From Sphingorhabdus lacus (GTDB taxonomy: Bacteria > Pseudomonadota > Alphaproteobacteria > Sphingomonadales > Sphingomonadaceae), in the NCBI RefSeq assembly GCF_009768975.1, contig NZ_CP035733.1:3206001-3270000 (forward strand): a DNA stretch of 64,000 nucleotides, given 5' to 3'. Shown piece after piece: positions 50,065 through 58,952 of the stretch; position 1 is the first letter of the stretch; every line of letters starts with the position of its first letter. A model generated the notes under the pieces. The model searched no databases and had not been told where the DNA came from. It saw only the letters and a list, made by a program, of their open reading frames with translations. The position numbers were made by a program, and so were the translations under genes.

Positions 50065-51117
50065 CTACTCCGCCGCAACCCCCGCCTGCTCAAACATATC
50101 CACGCCATCATTCTCGGCGGCGGGTTCAATACCGATGATCTTCTTCTTACGGTTGTCGAAGCTGTTCCATACTTGGCCCCAATCGCCGCGGGTGCTGGCT
50201 TTGCTATATTCGGTCGCGCGGGTTTCGAAGAAGTTGGCGTGCTCGACACCGTTCAGCAATGGCGCGAGCCAGGGTAGGGGGTGGTCTTCGACCATGTAGA
50301 TGGCGGGCAGGCCAAGTTGGCCCAGGCGCCAGTCGGCGATGTAGCGGATGTAGCGCTTGATTTCTTTTGCCGTCATGCCGGGCACGGGGCCCATTTCGAA
50401 CGCGAGGTCGATGAAATTATCTTCCAGACGGACGACCTTCTGGCAGCAGTCGATGATGTCTTCCTTCACTGCCTTGGTCAGGCATCCGCGTTCCGCGCAG
50501 AAGGCATGGAACAGCTTGGTGATGCCTTCGCAGTGGAGCGATTCATCGCGGACCGACCAGGATACGATCTGGCCCATGCCCTTCATCTTGTTGAAGCGCG
50601 GGAAGTTCATCAGCATGGCAAAGGATGCGAACAGCTGCAGCCCTTCGGTAAAGCCGCCGAACATGGCAAGCGTGCGGGCGATGTCTTCGTCGCTGTCGAC
50701 GCCGAACTGGTGGATATAATCGACCTTGGCGGCCATTTCCTCATATTCGAGGAAGGCGCTATATTCGCTTTCGGGCATGCCGATGGTGTCGAGCAAATGG
50801 CTGTACGCCGCGATGTGCACCGTTTCCATGTTGGAAAAGGCGGTCAGCATCATCTTGACTTCGGTCGGCTTGAACACGCGGCCGTAATTTTCGTGGTAGC
50901 AATTCTGCACCTCGACATCGGCCTGTGTGAAGAAACGGAAGATCTGCGTCAGCAGGTTGCGCTCATGATCCGAAAGCTTCTGCGCCCAGTCGCGGCAATC
51001 CTCACCCAGCGGCACCTCTTCAGGCAACCAGTGGATCTGTTGCTGGCGTTTCCAGAAATCATAGGCCCAGGGATATTCAAAGGGCTTGTAGCTGTTACGG
51101 GCTTCTAGAAGGGACAT
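50065..51117 (-). CDS. nrdB: class Ia ribonucleotide reductase small subunit
   Basis: A 350-aa R2 subunit holding the diiron-tyrosyl radical. Ligands and radical align with E. coli R2 by constant spacing: Asp67 (D84), Glu98 (E115), His101 (H118), Tyr105 (Y122), Glu158 (E204), Glu192 (E238), His195 (H241). The tail ends GVDMFEQAGVAAE. It is 69 bp behind nrdA. No N-terminal ATP cone. Confidence 0.95.
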   Translation of the reverse strand: MSLLEARNSYKPFEYPWAYDFWKRQQQIHWLPEEVPLGEDCRDWAQKLSDHERNLLTQIFRFFTQADVEVQNCYHENYGRVFKPTEVKMMLTAFSNMETVHIAAYSHLLDTIGMPESEYSAFLEYEEMAAKVDYIHQFGVDSDEDIARTLAMFGGFTEGLQLFASFAMLMNFPRFNKMKGMGQIVSWSVRDESLHCEGITKLFHAFCAERGCLTKAVKEDIIDCCQKVVRLEDNFIDLAFEMGPVPGMTAKEIKRYIRYIADWRLGQLGLPAIYMVEDHPLPWLAPLLNGVEHANFFETRATEYSKASTRGDWGQVWNSFDNRKKKIIGIEPAAENDGVDMFEQAGVAAE

Positions 51118-51186
51118 CAGATCGGCTCCAAAGGAATTGGGTTCTTCATGGGCCCTCCCTGTCGGGGAGGGCGTTTTGCTATCGCT

Positions 51187-53133
51187 TTATTGACAGGCCA
51201 GACATTCGTCATAGTCCGTGGTCGTGGCCAGTTCGATGACGGGGGCTTCGGCGGTGTTGTCCGCTTCCACTCCGCCTGCAAAACCGGCGCGTTGGATGCT
51301 CTTTGAACGCAGGTAATAGAGCGATTTCACGCCCAATTCCCATGCGCGGAAGTGCAGCATCAGCAGGTCCCACTTTTCCACATCGGCCGGAATGAACAGG
51401 TTCAGCGAGGTCGCCTGGTCAATGAAGGGCGTGCGGTCGGCGGCGAGTTCAATCAGCCAGCGCTGGTCAATCTCGAAGCTGGTTTTGAACGTGTCCTTTT
51501 CCTCATGGCTGAGGAAGTCGAGATGCTGGACCGAACCGCCCTTTTCAAGGATGCTGTTCCAGACATTGGTGCTGTCCTTCGCCTTTTCCTGCAGCAGTTT
51601 TTCCAGATAGGGATTCTTCACGATGAAGCTGCCCGACAGGGTTTTGTGCGTGTAGATATTGGCAGGGATCGGCTCGATACAGGCGCTGGTGCCGCCGCAG
51701 ATGATGCTGATCGACGCGGTGGGCGCGATCGCCATCTTGCAGCTGAAGCGTTCCATGACGCCCATTTCTTCCGCATCGGGGCAGGCACCACGTTCGTTGG
51801 CGAGCATCATCGAAGCTTCATCCACTTGCGAGCGGATATGCTTGAAGAATTTCATGTTCCACGACTTCGCCAGCGCGCTTTCAAAGCCGACGCCGCGCGA
51901 TTGCAGGAAGCTGTGGAAGCCCATGACGCCAAGGCCGACCGAACGCTCACGCGCCGCGCTGTACTTGGCGCGCGCCATTTCGTCCGGTGCGCGGTCGATG
52001 AAGTCCTGCAGCACATTGTCGAGCATGCGCATGACATCCTCGATAAAGGCCTTGTCGACGCTCCACTCATCCCATTTTTCGAGATTGAGCGAGCTGAGGC
52101 AGCACACAGCCGTGCGATCGCCGCCCAGATGGTCGCGGCCGGTGGGCAGGGTGATTTCCGAACACAGGTTCGACGTCGACACCTTCAGACCCAGATCGCG
52201 GTGATGCTTGGGCATCGCGTTGTTCACGGTGTCGGAGAAGATGATGTACGGCTCGCCAGTTGCCAGTCGGGTTTCGACCAGCTTCTGGAACAGCGAGCGG
52301 GCATCCACCGTGCTGCGCACTTCGCCGGTCTTGGGCGAACGCAGGTCGAATTCGGCACCGTCGCGGACAGCTTCCATGAATTCGTCGGACAGAAGCACGC
52401 CATGGTGCAGGTTCAACGCCTTGCGGTTGAAGTCGCCCGAAGGCTTACGGATTTCGAGGAATTCCTCAATCTCGGGGTGCGAGACATCGAGATAGCAAGC
52501 CGCCGAACCACGGCGCAGCGAACCCTGGCTGATCGCGAGTGTGAGGCTGTCCATAACGCGGACGAACGGAATGATGCCGCTTGTCTTGCCGTTGAGGCCG
52601 ACAGGCTCACCAATGCCACGGACGCTGCCCCAATAGGTGCCGATGCCGCCACCGCGTGAGGCGAGCCACACATTTTCGTTCCAAGTGTTGACGATGCCTT
52701 CCAGGCTGTCGTCGACCGAGTTCAGATAGCAGCTGATTGGCAGGCCACGTCCGGTGCCACCGTTCGACAGCACGGGCGTCGCGGGCATGAACCACAGGCG
52801 GCTGATATAATCATAGAGGCGCTGGGCATGCGGTTCGTCATCGGCATAGGCCGCTGCGACGCGCGCAAAAAGATCCTGATAGCTCTCGCCCGGCAGCAGA
52901 TAGCGGTCCTTCAACGTGTCCTTGCCGAATTCGGTCAGGAGCACGTCACGCGATGAATCGGTGACGACGTTGAAGCGCCGCTCGTCCACCGTTTTGCTGG
53001 ACACAGCTTTTTTTGCCGCAGCCTTCGGCTTTTCTTCAGTACTGGTTTCGGTTTCCACCGCTAATTTTTCGAGCACGTCCGTTGTTCCTGCGACCATATC
53101 TTCGGCCCCTTGGCCAGTATCCCTGAAATCCAT
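51187..53133 (-). CDS. nrdA: class Ia ribonucleotide reductase large subunit
   Basis: A 648-aa R1 subunit. Catalytic landmarks: MPATPVLSNGG...SCYLNSV (active-site Cys), STSNLCSEITLP (Asn-Cys-Glu triad), AVCCLSSLN (third Cys), YYLRSKS near the C terminus (radical-transfer Tyr pair) and the terminal CLACQ with the redox Cys pair (644, 647). The first ~55 residues are Lys/Ala/Glu-rich and do not resemble an ATP cone, so the overall-activity allosteric site of E. coli NrdA is probably missing. First gene of the nrdAB operon. Confidence 0.95.
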   Translation of the reverse strand: MDFRDTGQGAEDMVAGTTDVLEKLAVETETSTEEKPKAAAKKAVSSKTVDERRFNVVTDSSRDVLLTEFGKDTLKDRYLLPGESYQDLFARVAAAYADDEPHAQRLYDYISRLWFMPATPVLSNGGTGRGLPISCYLNSVDDSLEGIVNTWNENVWLASRGGGIGTYWGSVRGIGEPVGLNGKTSGIIPFVRVMDSLTLAISQGSLRRGSAACYLDVSHPEIEEFLEIRKPSGDFNRKALNLHHGVLLSDEFMEAVRDGAEFDLRSPKTGEVRSTVDARSLFQKLVETRLATGEPYIIFSDTVNNAMPKHHRDLGLKVSTSNLCSEITLPTGRDHLGGDRTAVCCLSSLNLEKWDEWSVDKAFIEDVMRMLDNVLQDFIDRAPDEMARAKYSAARERSVGLGVMGFHSFLQSRGVGFESALAKSWNMKFFKHIRSQVDEASMMLANERGACPDAEEMGVMERFSCKMAIAPTASISIICGGTSACIEPIPANIYTHKTLSGSFIVKNPYLEKLLQEKAKDSTNVWNSILEKGGSVQHLDFLSHEEKDTFKTSFEIDQRWLIELAADRTPFIDQATSLNLFIPADVEKWDLLMLHFRAWELGVKSLYYLRSKSIQRAGFAGGVEADNTAEAPVIELATTTDYDECLACQ

Positions 53134-53366
53134 TTAACCCCGTTGCTCCATTCCTAATCAGGCCCCACCGGCTGCATGGGATTTTCCCACCGGCCAAGCC
53201 CACCCATTATTTTCAGACGGAAAAAATGTTCCCGTCTTGTTCGACTCGGGGGCGAAACCCCCTCTTACCATTTTTTGTACCATGCAGGGGACTAAATTCG
53301 ACTTGTCCCCAGCTTATCGACGGAAAAAATCTCCCCCTCGGCGGAATCACGTTCCGCAGCTTTAAG

Positions 53367-53380
53367 CACAATCTGTGGTG
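53367..53380. promoter_or_regulatory. nrdR box: NrdR-box-like site 1
   Basis: CACAATCTGTGGTG fits the NrdR consensus (CACWATATWTWGTG with a few changes). It lies 234 bp before the nrdA ATG, exactly 32 bp from site 2, matching the three-helical-turn spacing of NrdR box pairs. NrdR represses ribonucleotide reductase genes when dATP is abundant. Confidence 0.65.
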
Positions 53381-53398
53381 ATGCCCCCTACGGCCAAC

Positions 53399-53412
53399 CG
53401 CTACCTATAGTG
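53399..53412. promoter_or_regulatory. nrdR box: NrdR-box-like site 2
   Basis: CGCTACCTATAGTG preserves the TATAGTG half and the CNCTA half of an NrdR box. Start-to-start distance to site 1 is 32 bp. Confidence 0.6.
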
Positions 53413-53442
53413 CCTCAATCATTTTCAGACGCAAGAGGGTAA

Positions 53443-53458
53443 ATGGTAAATTTACCAT
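53443..53458. promoter_or_regulatory. perfect 16-bp palindrome
   Basis: ATGGTAAATTTACCAT is a perfect inverted repeat preceded by GGGTAA and followed by TCAATTCG. TTACCAT recurs at 53273-53279. It may be the operator of a dimeric regulator acting on nrdA or the divergent gene; the regulator is unknown. Confidence 0.5.
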
Positions 53459-53697
53459 TCAATTCGTCGCTATTGTGATTCCATTCGTCGCACGTCCCAG
53501 GCGGTCCACAAGGCGCGACGCGTGGATCTGCTAAGTCTTTTTTTCGGCGCAAGACGGAAAATCAAAGTTGGAAAATATTTTTTCGATCCCGCGTCCGGAC
53601 CGATTTTATCCCCCGATTTCGCATCGGCGTTTCACATCATCTTGTCAAAATAGGGGGTGCGGGCCATGCTGGTTCCACTGCGGGAATCAAAAGGGGA

Positions 53698-55827
53698 ATG
53701 GATATGAAGCAGATACTAGCCGCGCTGGTGATTGCCCTGACCTTTTTATGCGCCGCACCCGCCAATGCGAGCGGTGATTCGTCCTGCTATCCCGACTGGA
53801 AGGTAAAGCAGACCGACTATAATGGCTGCAGCAGCACGGCCGTGCTGAGCCCGGGTAACGACACAAGGGTCAACCTGCTCATGCTGCTGTACGATCGTCA
53901 TGGCAGCGTGGGCCCGGCCAGCCGCTACAGCTATGACATCATCGAACGCCGGGGCGAGGCGGAGCCCTTCGACTGGCCAAGTTTTGCATTGAAACTCGGG
54001 CCCTCGCCAGCAAGTGAAGACGATGGCACGACCGGAGATTTTCCATTCGGCACCCGTTGTATGAGCAATATGGCCGCCGGTGCGGACTTCATCGCCGCTG
54101 TCGCCCGCGCCAAAGGTCTGACAGAAAGCGAGAAGGCAACGCTCACGGCCGTGCGGACGACGCTGAAACCTGAATGCTCCGGCGATACCAAGGCAGCGTC
54201 CGTTGCACAGGAAGCGCTTGCGCAAGTGCAATCAACGACCGGGCGTTCGTTCGCCGCCTATCTTGTCGGCGCGGCGGCTTTTTATGATGGCGACTTCGCC
54301 ACCGCACATGCGCACTTCATGCGGGTCGATCCAAAAGCCTCGGTCTGGCTTGCAGAAGCAGCCAGTTACATGCTGGCGCGCACGACTCTTAACGACGCAA
54401 CACTGACTGCCTTTGATGAATATGGCGGCATTTCAGAAAAAGGCGCTGACGAGAGTCGCGTTGGCACGGCGGAAGCCGAGTTTGGAAATTATCTGAAAGC
54501 CTATCCCGACGGCCAATATGCCGTGTCGGCAAAAGGGCTGCTTCGCCGCGTCTACTGGCTGGGCAACCGCAAGGACGCGCTTGCCGCGGAATATGCTGCG
54601 CAGTTCGCGCAAGGCGACCCTGCCAAGCGGAATGTGACATTCCCCGATCTGGTGCAGGAATTTGATATCAAAGCGATGAGCCTGTTAAAGTTGGAAGAGG
54701 TGAAGGACCCAGTCATCCTCGCCGTGCTTCTGCTGCGCGATATGCGCAAACCCGACGATCCCAAATATGCCGACTATGGCACGCCACCGGTCACCCGCGC
54801 GGCGCTTGATGCGTTCAAGCCCGCATTTACGGGCAGAGAGGCGCTGTTTGGCTATTTGCAAGCCGTACATGCCTTCTATGTCGCGGACAATCCGGCTGAT
54901 GTGTTGAAACTGATTCCAGCCGCAAAGCCGACGGGCGGATATCTCGAATATAGCCGCCTGATGCTGCGCGCACTTGCGCTCGATGCGTTGAGCGATCCGA
55001 CCGCGCGCACGGCTCTCACATCGGCCGTGGCCGTCGCGGCGCTGCCGCATCAACGTGGCGCGGCGGAACTCGCATTGGCGTTGCATGATGAGCGCGCCAA
55101 ATCGACCGATAGGGTGTTTGCCGCAGACAGTATCATCCGCGACCCCGACATCCGCGAAATCTTGCTGCGCTATCAGGCCGGTCCGTCCTTGCTACGCAAG
55201 CTGGCGGTATCGGGCGCGTCACCGCGGGAGAAGCAGACGGCGATTTACACTCTTCTGTATAAAAATCTGACGCGCGGCATTTACGGTGACTTCCTCCGCG
55301 ATCTGACGCTGATCCCGGCAGAGGCGAAGCGACGCGCCGCAGATGATTATGAATCGCCGCTCTATACGGATATCGCAATATTCCGTTGGTCGGGCTCTAC
55401 CGATTTTATGTGTCCAGCGCTCAAGACGATTGCAACCAATCTGGCGGCTCGGCCAAAGGATCCGGCCGGCTTAATCTGCCTCGGCGAATTCATCCGTTTA
55501 AGCGGTCTGGACCCGGAATATTATGGTGTCACCCGGGCGCTGGATGACCAGCCGGAAAAGAATGAGCTGGGTGGCAGTCCGAGCCAATTCGCCGGGAAGC
55601 GGTTCTCGCGCCTTGATGCATATAAAGCGATTATGGCCGACCCGGCGGCAGGGGCTGGAAACAGGGCCTATGCCTTGTACCGTGCGGTGCATTGCTATGC
55701 CCCTGCGGGCTATAATGGATGCGATGCGACTGAAGTACCTACGGCACAACGCAAGGCTTGGTTTGATCAATTGAAAAAACAATATCCCGCTTCTGTCTGG
55801 GCGAAGAAGCTGCGTTATTACTGGTAA
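53698..55827 (+). CDS. 709-aa secreted repeat-helical protein
   Basis: A large protein with a signal peptide (MKQILAALVIALTFLCAAPANA, ATG at 53704; 53698 is also possible) and predominantly helical, TPR-like content (SFAAYLVGAAAFYDGDFATA, ATAEAEFGNYLKAYPDGQYA, RSFAAYLVGAAAFYDGDF patterns). Cys pairs (SSCYPDW, GYNGCDATE) may form disulfides. It is 4 bp before the DUF3142 lipoprotein gene, so the two are co-expressed and may form an envelope complex. No named family is recognised with confidence. Confidence 0.65.
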   Translation: MDMKQILAALVIALTFLCAAPANASGDSSCYPDWKVKQTDYNGCSSTAVLSPGNDTRVNLLMLLYDRHGSVGPASRYSYDIIERRGEAEPFDWPSFALKLGPSPASEDDGTTGDFPFGTRCMSNMAAGADFIAAVARAKGLTESEKATLTAVRTTLKPECSGDTKAASVAQEALAQVQSTTGRSFAAYLVGAAAFYDGDFATAHAHFMRVDPKASVWLAEAASYMLARTTLNDATLTAFDEYGGISEKGADESRVGTAEAEFGNYLKAYPDGQYAVSAKGLLRRVYWLGNRKDALAAEYAAQFAQGDPAKRNVTFPDLVQEFDIKAMSLLKLEEVKDPVILAVLLLRDMRKPDDPKYADYGTPPVTRAALDAFKPAFTGREALFGYLQAVHAFYVADNPADVLKLIPAAKPTGGYLEYSRLMLRALALDALSDPTARTALTSAVAVAALPHQRGAAELALALHDERAKSTDRVFAADSIIRDPDIREILLRYQAGPSLLRKLAVSGASPREKQTAIYTLLYKNLTRGIYGDFLRDLTLIPAEAKRRAADDYESPLYTDIAIFRWSGSTDFMCPALKTIATNLAARPKDPAGLICLGEFIRLSGLDPEYYGVTRALDDQPEKNELGGSPSQFAGKRFSRLDAYKAIMADPAAGAGNRAYALYRAVHCYAPAGYNGCDATEVPTAQRKAWFDQLKKQYPASVWAKKLRYYW

Positions 55828-55831
55828 TGCG

Positions 55832-56536
55832 ATGAAATGTTTTGCAGCGGCACTGGTTGCGCTGGCGCTTGCCGCGTGCCAACCCGTGGAACGCCGCGTC
55901 GATGCCGGGGATTATGATGCCTTCTGGCTTTGGGCCGGCGTTACCCCGCAACCTGTCCTTGAGCGGGCTAAAACCATCTACATCCTGCAAGGGGAAATAA
56001 GGGGTGTGGAAAATCCCAGCATGGTCTCCCTACGACCCGGGACTCCTGCGGTTCGGCATGCTGACATCTGGGTTGTTTATCGTGTCGAAACACTCAACTG
56101 GGGCAAAGATATCTTGCCTCAAATCCGCGATGATATTGCACGCTGGAAGATAGCGGGAAATAATGTGGTGGGCGTTCAGATAGATTTTGATGCAGCGACA
56201 CGGGGGTTGGACGACTATGCAACCTTTCTCGCGACCGTGCGATCTTCCTTGCCCAAGGATGTGCGCCTCGCGATCACCGGTTTGCTGGATTGGAGCGCAC
56301 AGGGCGACAGCGCCGACCTGAACCGGTTGGCGGGCGTCGTCGATGAAGTGGTGTTGCAAACCTACCAAGGTCGGCACACGATTCTGGGATATGAAAATTA
56401 TCTGAAAAGCCTGCAGCGGCTGAAACTGCCGTACCGGATCGGACTTGTGCAAAATGGGGTTTGGAAGGCGCCCGACGGCTTGAACGAAGATCCGGAATTT
56501 AAAGGCTATGTCGTTTTTCTTCTCAATCCTGAATGA
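55832..56536 (+). CDS. DUF3142 lipoprotein
   Basis: A 234-aa protein with a lipobox (ALAAC, Cys16) and a TIM-barrel-like DUF3142 region: VVGVQIDFDAATRGLDDYATFL and LAITGLLDWSA are the beta-strand/active-site-like motifs, then VVLQTYQGRHTI. DUF3142 proteins are glycoside-hydrolase-like with unknown substrate. It is coupled to the 709-aa protein. Confidence 0.8.
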   Translation: MKCFAAALVALALAACQPVERRVDAGDYDAFWLWAGVTPQPVLERAKTIYILQGEIRGVENPSMVSLRPGTPAVRHADIWVVYRVETLNWGKDILPQIRDDIARWKIAGNNVVGVQIDFDAATRGLDDYATFLATVRSSLPKDVRLAITGLLDWSAQGDSADLNRLAGVVDEVVLQTYQGRHTILGYENYLKSLQRLKLPYRIGLVQNGVWKAPDGLNEDPEFKGYVVFLLNPE

Positions 56537-56561
56537 AAAAATGAGGGCCTTGCCATCCTGT

Positions 56562-56584
56562 GATGACAAAGCCCGTCATTTTTA
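56562..56584 (+). terminator. probable terminator after DUF3142
   Basis: ATGAC (56562-56566) pairs with GTCAT (56574-56578), followed by TTTTTA. A larger pairing GGGC...GCCC encloses it. It lies 25 bp after the stop and precedes the convergent EF-hand gene. Confidence 0.6.
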
Positions 56585-56603
56585 CCCTGGGGAGAGGAGG
56601 GAT

Positions 56604-57029
56604 TTAACCAAGAAGAAATTTGCTCATTTCTGCCTTGCTGATCTTCTTGCTTTTGTCAGCATCAGCCGCCGCGAAGCCGTCCTTCGCCCATTTTAGCTTG
56701 GCGGTCTGGTCCATGGCCTTAGACTGGGTGTCACCGCCCGCTGCATGGAGGGCAAGAAGCCATTTCGTGAATTCCGGCTCTTCCAGATCACCGCTTTTGT
56801 CGGCGTCATAAGCTGGGAATTCCGCGTCGACCAATTGCGTCACCTGCTGCTCGCGGGACTGGGGCGCTGCAGCGGGGGCGGGTGCCGGGGCTGGCTCTGC
56901 AACCGGTTGGGCTTCCACTGTATCCGTCGCCTCAGCGGGCGAAGGGGGAGCCATGGGGTCTGATTGCTGCGCGATGGCCGGTATAGCCGCCAACGCTATG
57001 AGGCTGGATGCGGTCAAAATGCGTAACAT
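56604..57029 (-). CDS. secreted EF-hand protein
   Basis: A 141-aa protein with a signal peptide (MLRILTASSLIALAAIPAIA), an Ala/Pro-rich linker (30-57) and two EF-hand loops: DADKSGDLEEPE (75-86) and DADKSKKISKAE (123-134). Calcium binding is expected; the second loop has Lys at a liganding position, so it may bind weakly. A periplasmic calcium sensor or buffer is plausible. Confidence 0.85.
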   Translation of the reverse strand: MLRILTASSLIALAAIPAIAQQSDPMAPPSPAEATDTVEAQPVAEPAPAPAPAAAPQSREQQVTQLVDAEFPAYDADKSGDLEEPEFTKWLLALHAAGGDTQSKAMDQTAKLKWAKDGFAAADADKSKKISKAEMSKFLLG

Positions 57030-57404
57030 AAAAAATCTCCTGCGAATTTCGAATATAAAACAATAATCGTTCTATATTGCGTAAATAGTTCACCAATAAT
57101 ATCGTTGCTAATGAACAATATCGAAGTGCATAATGCATAAGATGATCAATATGTTTCGTGGTTCAATTCAAAAAATAAGCCTAGGTGCATCTCAACCAAT
57201 GAAATTAATCGGTTCGTCGGAAATATGAAATTTAATTGAGGTAATCTGATTGTATTGAACTGGTGTTTAATTCAAATTTAGGTGAATGTTTCTTTAATGC
57301 CAGATGAATGAACTGGTTCATAGGTCCCGATGTGCGCAAAAGGTTGAATCTAGCGATTCGATCGTTAAGGGCGGTGGCAATTGACCATCGGACGGGAACT
57401 GTAA
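57030..57404. other. AT-rich intergenic region before fumarase
   Basis: 375 bp, much more AT-rich than anything else in the window (for example AATATAAAACAATAATCG, TTTAATTGAGG). It would hold the promoters of the divergent EF-hand and fumarase genes. No hairpin terminator or known operator was recognised; no tRNA or other RNA gene is apparent. Confidence 0.5.
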
Positions 57405-58928
57405 ATGACTGTAGAAATCCGCCAAAGTGATCTGATCGAAAGCGTTGCCGACGCGCTGCAATATATCAGCTACTTCCATCCCATGGATTATATCCACGCG
57501 TTGGGCGAAGCCTATGAGGCGGAGCAATCACCAGCGGCGAAAGATGCCATTGCGCAGATCCTGACCAACAGCCGCATGTGTGCCGAGGGGCATCGTCCGA
57601 TTTGTCAGGATACCGGTATCGTGAATGTGTTCGTCAAATGGGGCATGGATTGCCGCTTGGACGATACGTCCAAATCGTTGCAGGAAGTGATCGATGAAGG
57701 CGTGCGTCGCGCTTACCTCCATCCCGATAACAAATTGCGGGCTTCGGTCCTTACCGATCCTGCTTTCACCCGCCGCAATACGAAGGACAACACACCGTGT
57801 GTTCTGCACGTCGAAATGGTTGCGGGAAGCAAAGTCACTGTCGATGTGGCTGCGAAAGGTGGTGGCAGCGAGAATAAGTCGAAGTTCAAAATGATGAACC
57901 CGTCGGACAATATAGTCGACTGGGTGCTGGAAATGTTGCCGCAAATGGGCGCAGGCTGGTGCCCGCCGGGAATGCTCGGCATCGGGATCGGCGGCACAGC
58001 AGAGCATTGTGTTCTGCTTGCTAAACAGGCGTTGATGGAACCCATCGATATGGGGCCATTAAAAGCGCGCGGGCCGCAAAATGACATTGAAGCTATGCGG
58101 ATAGAGATATTCGACAAGGTCAATGCACTGGGCATCGGTGCGCAGGGACTTGGCGGTTTGTCGACGATATTGGATGTGAAAATCATGGATGCGCCATGTC
58201 ATGCGGCGGGCAAACCAGTGGCGATGATCCCCAACTGCGCGGCGACGCGCCATGCGCACTTCACGCTTGATGGCTCGGGCCCCGCGTTTCTGGAGGCACC
58301 AAAGCTCGACGAATGGCCGAAGGTCGACTGGAAACCCGACGCCGCGGCTAAACGCGTTGATCTCGACACACTGACCGCCGCTGATGTGCAGGGATGGAAA
58401 CAGGGCGACCGGCTGTTGCTGAATGGCAAGATGCTGACCGGCCGTGACGCGGCGCACAAGCGGATAGCCGACATGCTGGCCAAGGGCGAAGAGTTGCCGG
58501 TTAGTTTCAAGGGGCGGATGATCTATTATGTCGGCCCTGTTGATCCGGTAGGTGAAGAGGTCGTGGGCCCGGCTGGTCCCACCACCGCCACGCGGATGGA
58601 CAAATTCATGGATATGATGCTCGAACAAGGTTTGCTCGGCTGCGTCGGGAAGGCCGAGCGTGGTCCGGCCGCAACGCAGGCGATCGCCAAGCATAAAAGC
58701 GCCTATCTGATGGCGGTCGGTGGTGCGGCCTATCTTGTTGCCCGCGCTATCAAGGGCAGCAAAGTCGTCGGCTTCGAAGATCTCGGCATGGAAGCCATCT
58801 ACGAATTTGAGGTGCACGATTTCCCGGTCACCGTCGCTGTCGACAGCGAGGGCAACAATGTCCACCAGCTTGCGCCCACCTATTGGCAAAAGCGGATCAA
58901 AGACGAGGGGTTGCTGGCGAACGCCTAA
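57405..58928 (+). CDS. fumA: class I fumarate hydratase
   Basis: A 507-aa iron-sulfur fumarase converting fumarate to L-malate in the TCA cycle. Cluster-binding Cys are visible in RPICQDTG, IPNCAATRH and LLGCVGKAERG, as expected for the [4Fe-4S] class I enzyme with fused alpha/beta domains (GGGSENKSKFKMMNP, GIGIGGTAEHC, VGPAGPTTATRMDKF). Oxygen-labile. Monocistronic; ATG preceded by GGACGGGAACTGTAA. Confidence 0.92.
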   Translation: MTVEIRQSDLIESVADALQYISYFHPMDYIHALGEAYEAEQSPAAKDAIAQILTNSRMCAEGHRPICQDTGIVNVFVKWGMDCRLDDTSKSLQEVIDEGVRRAYLHPDNKLRASVLTDPAFTRRNTKDNTPCVLHVEMVAGSKVTVDVAAKGGGSENKSKFKMMNPSDNIVDWVLEMLPQMGAGWCPPGMLGIGIGGTAEHCVLLAKQALMEPIDMGPLKARGPQNDIEAMRIEIFDKVNALGIGAQGLGGLSTILDVKIMDAPCHAAGKPVAMIPNCAATRHAHFTLDGSGPAFLEAPKLDEWPKVDWKPDAAAKRVDLDTLTAADVQGWKQGDRLLLNGKMLTGRDAAHKRIADMLAKGEELPVSFKGRMIYYVGPVDPVGEEVVGPAGPTTATRMDKFMDMMLEQGLLGCVGKAERGPAATQAIAKHKSAYLMAVGGAAYLVARAIKGSKVVGFEDLGMEAIYEFEVHDFPVTVAVDSEGNNVHQLAPTYWQKRIKDEGLLANA

Positions 58929-58952
58929 AGCGACGCTGAACCAGCGCGCGCG

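Larger units (their letters stand above)
53134..53697. other. long regulatory intergenic region upstream of nrdA
   Basis: 564 bp with no supported gene between divergent nrdA and the 709-aa protein gene. It contains two NrdR-box-like motifs, a perfect 16-bp palindrome, two copies of ATTTTCAGACG (near 53208 and 53421) and several GGGGA/TCCCC words. The size and motif density suggest complex control of nrdAB. Confidence 0.6.

Noticed and set aside
51352-52659. 435-codon open frame on the plus strand
   Set aside because: Antisense to nrdA, which has all catalytic motifs.
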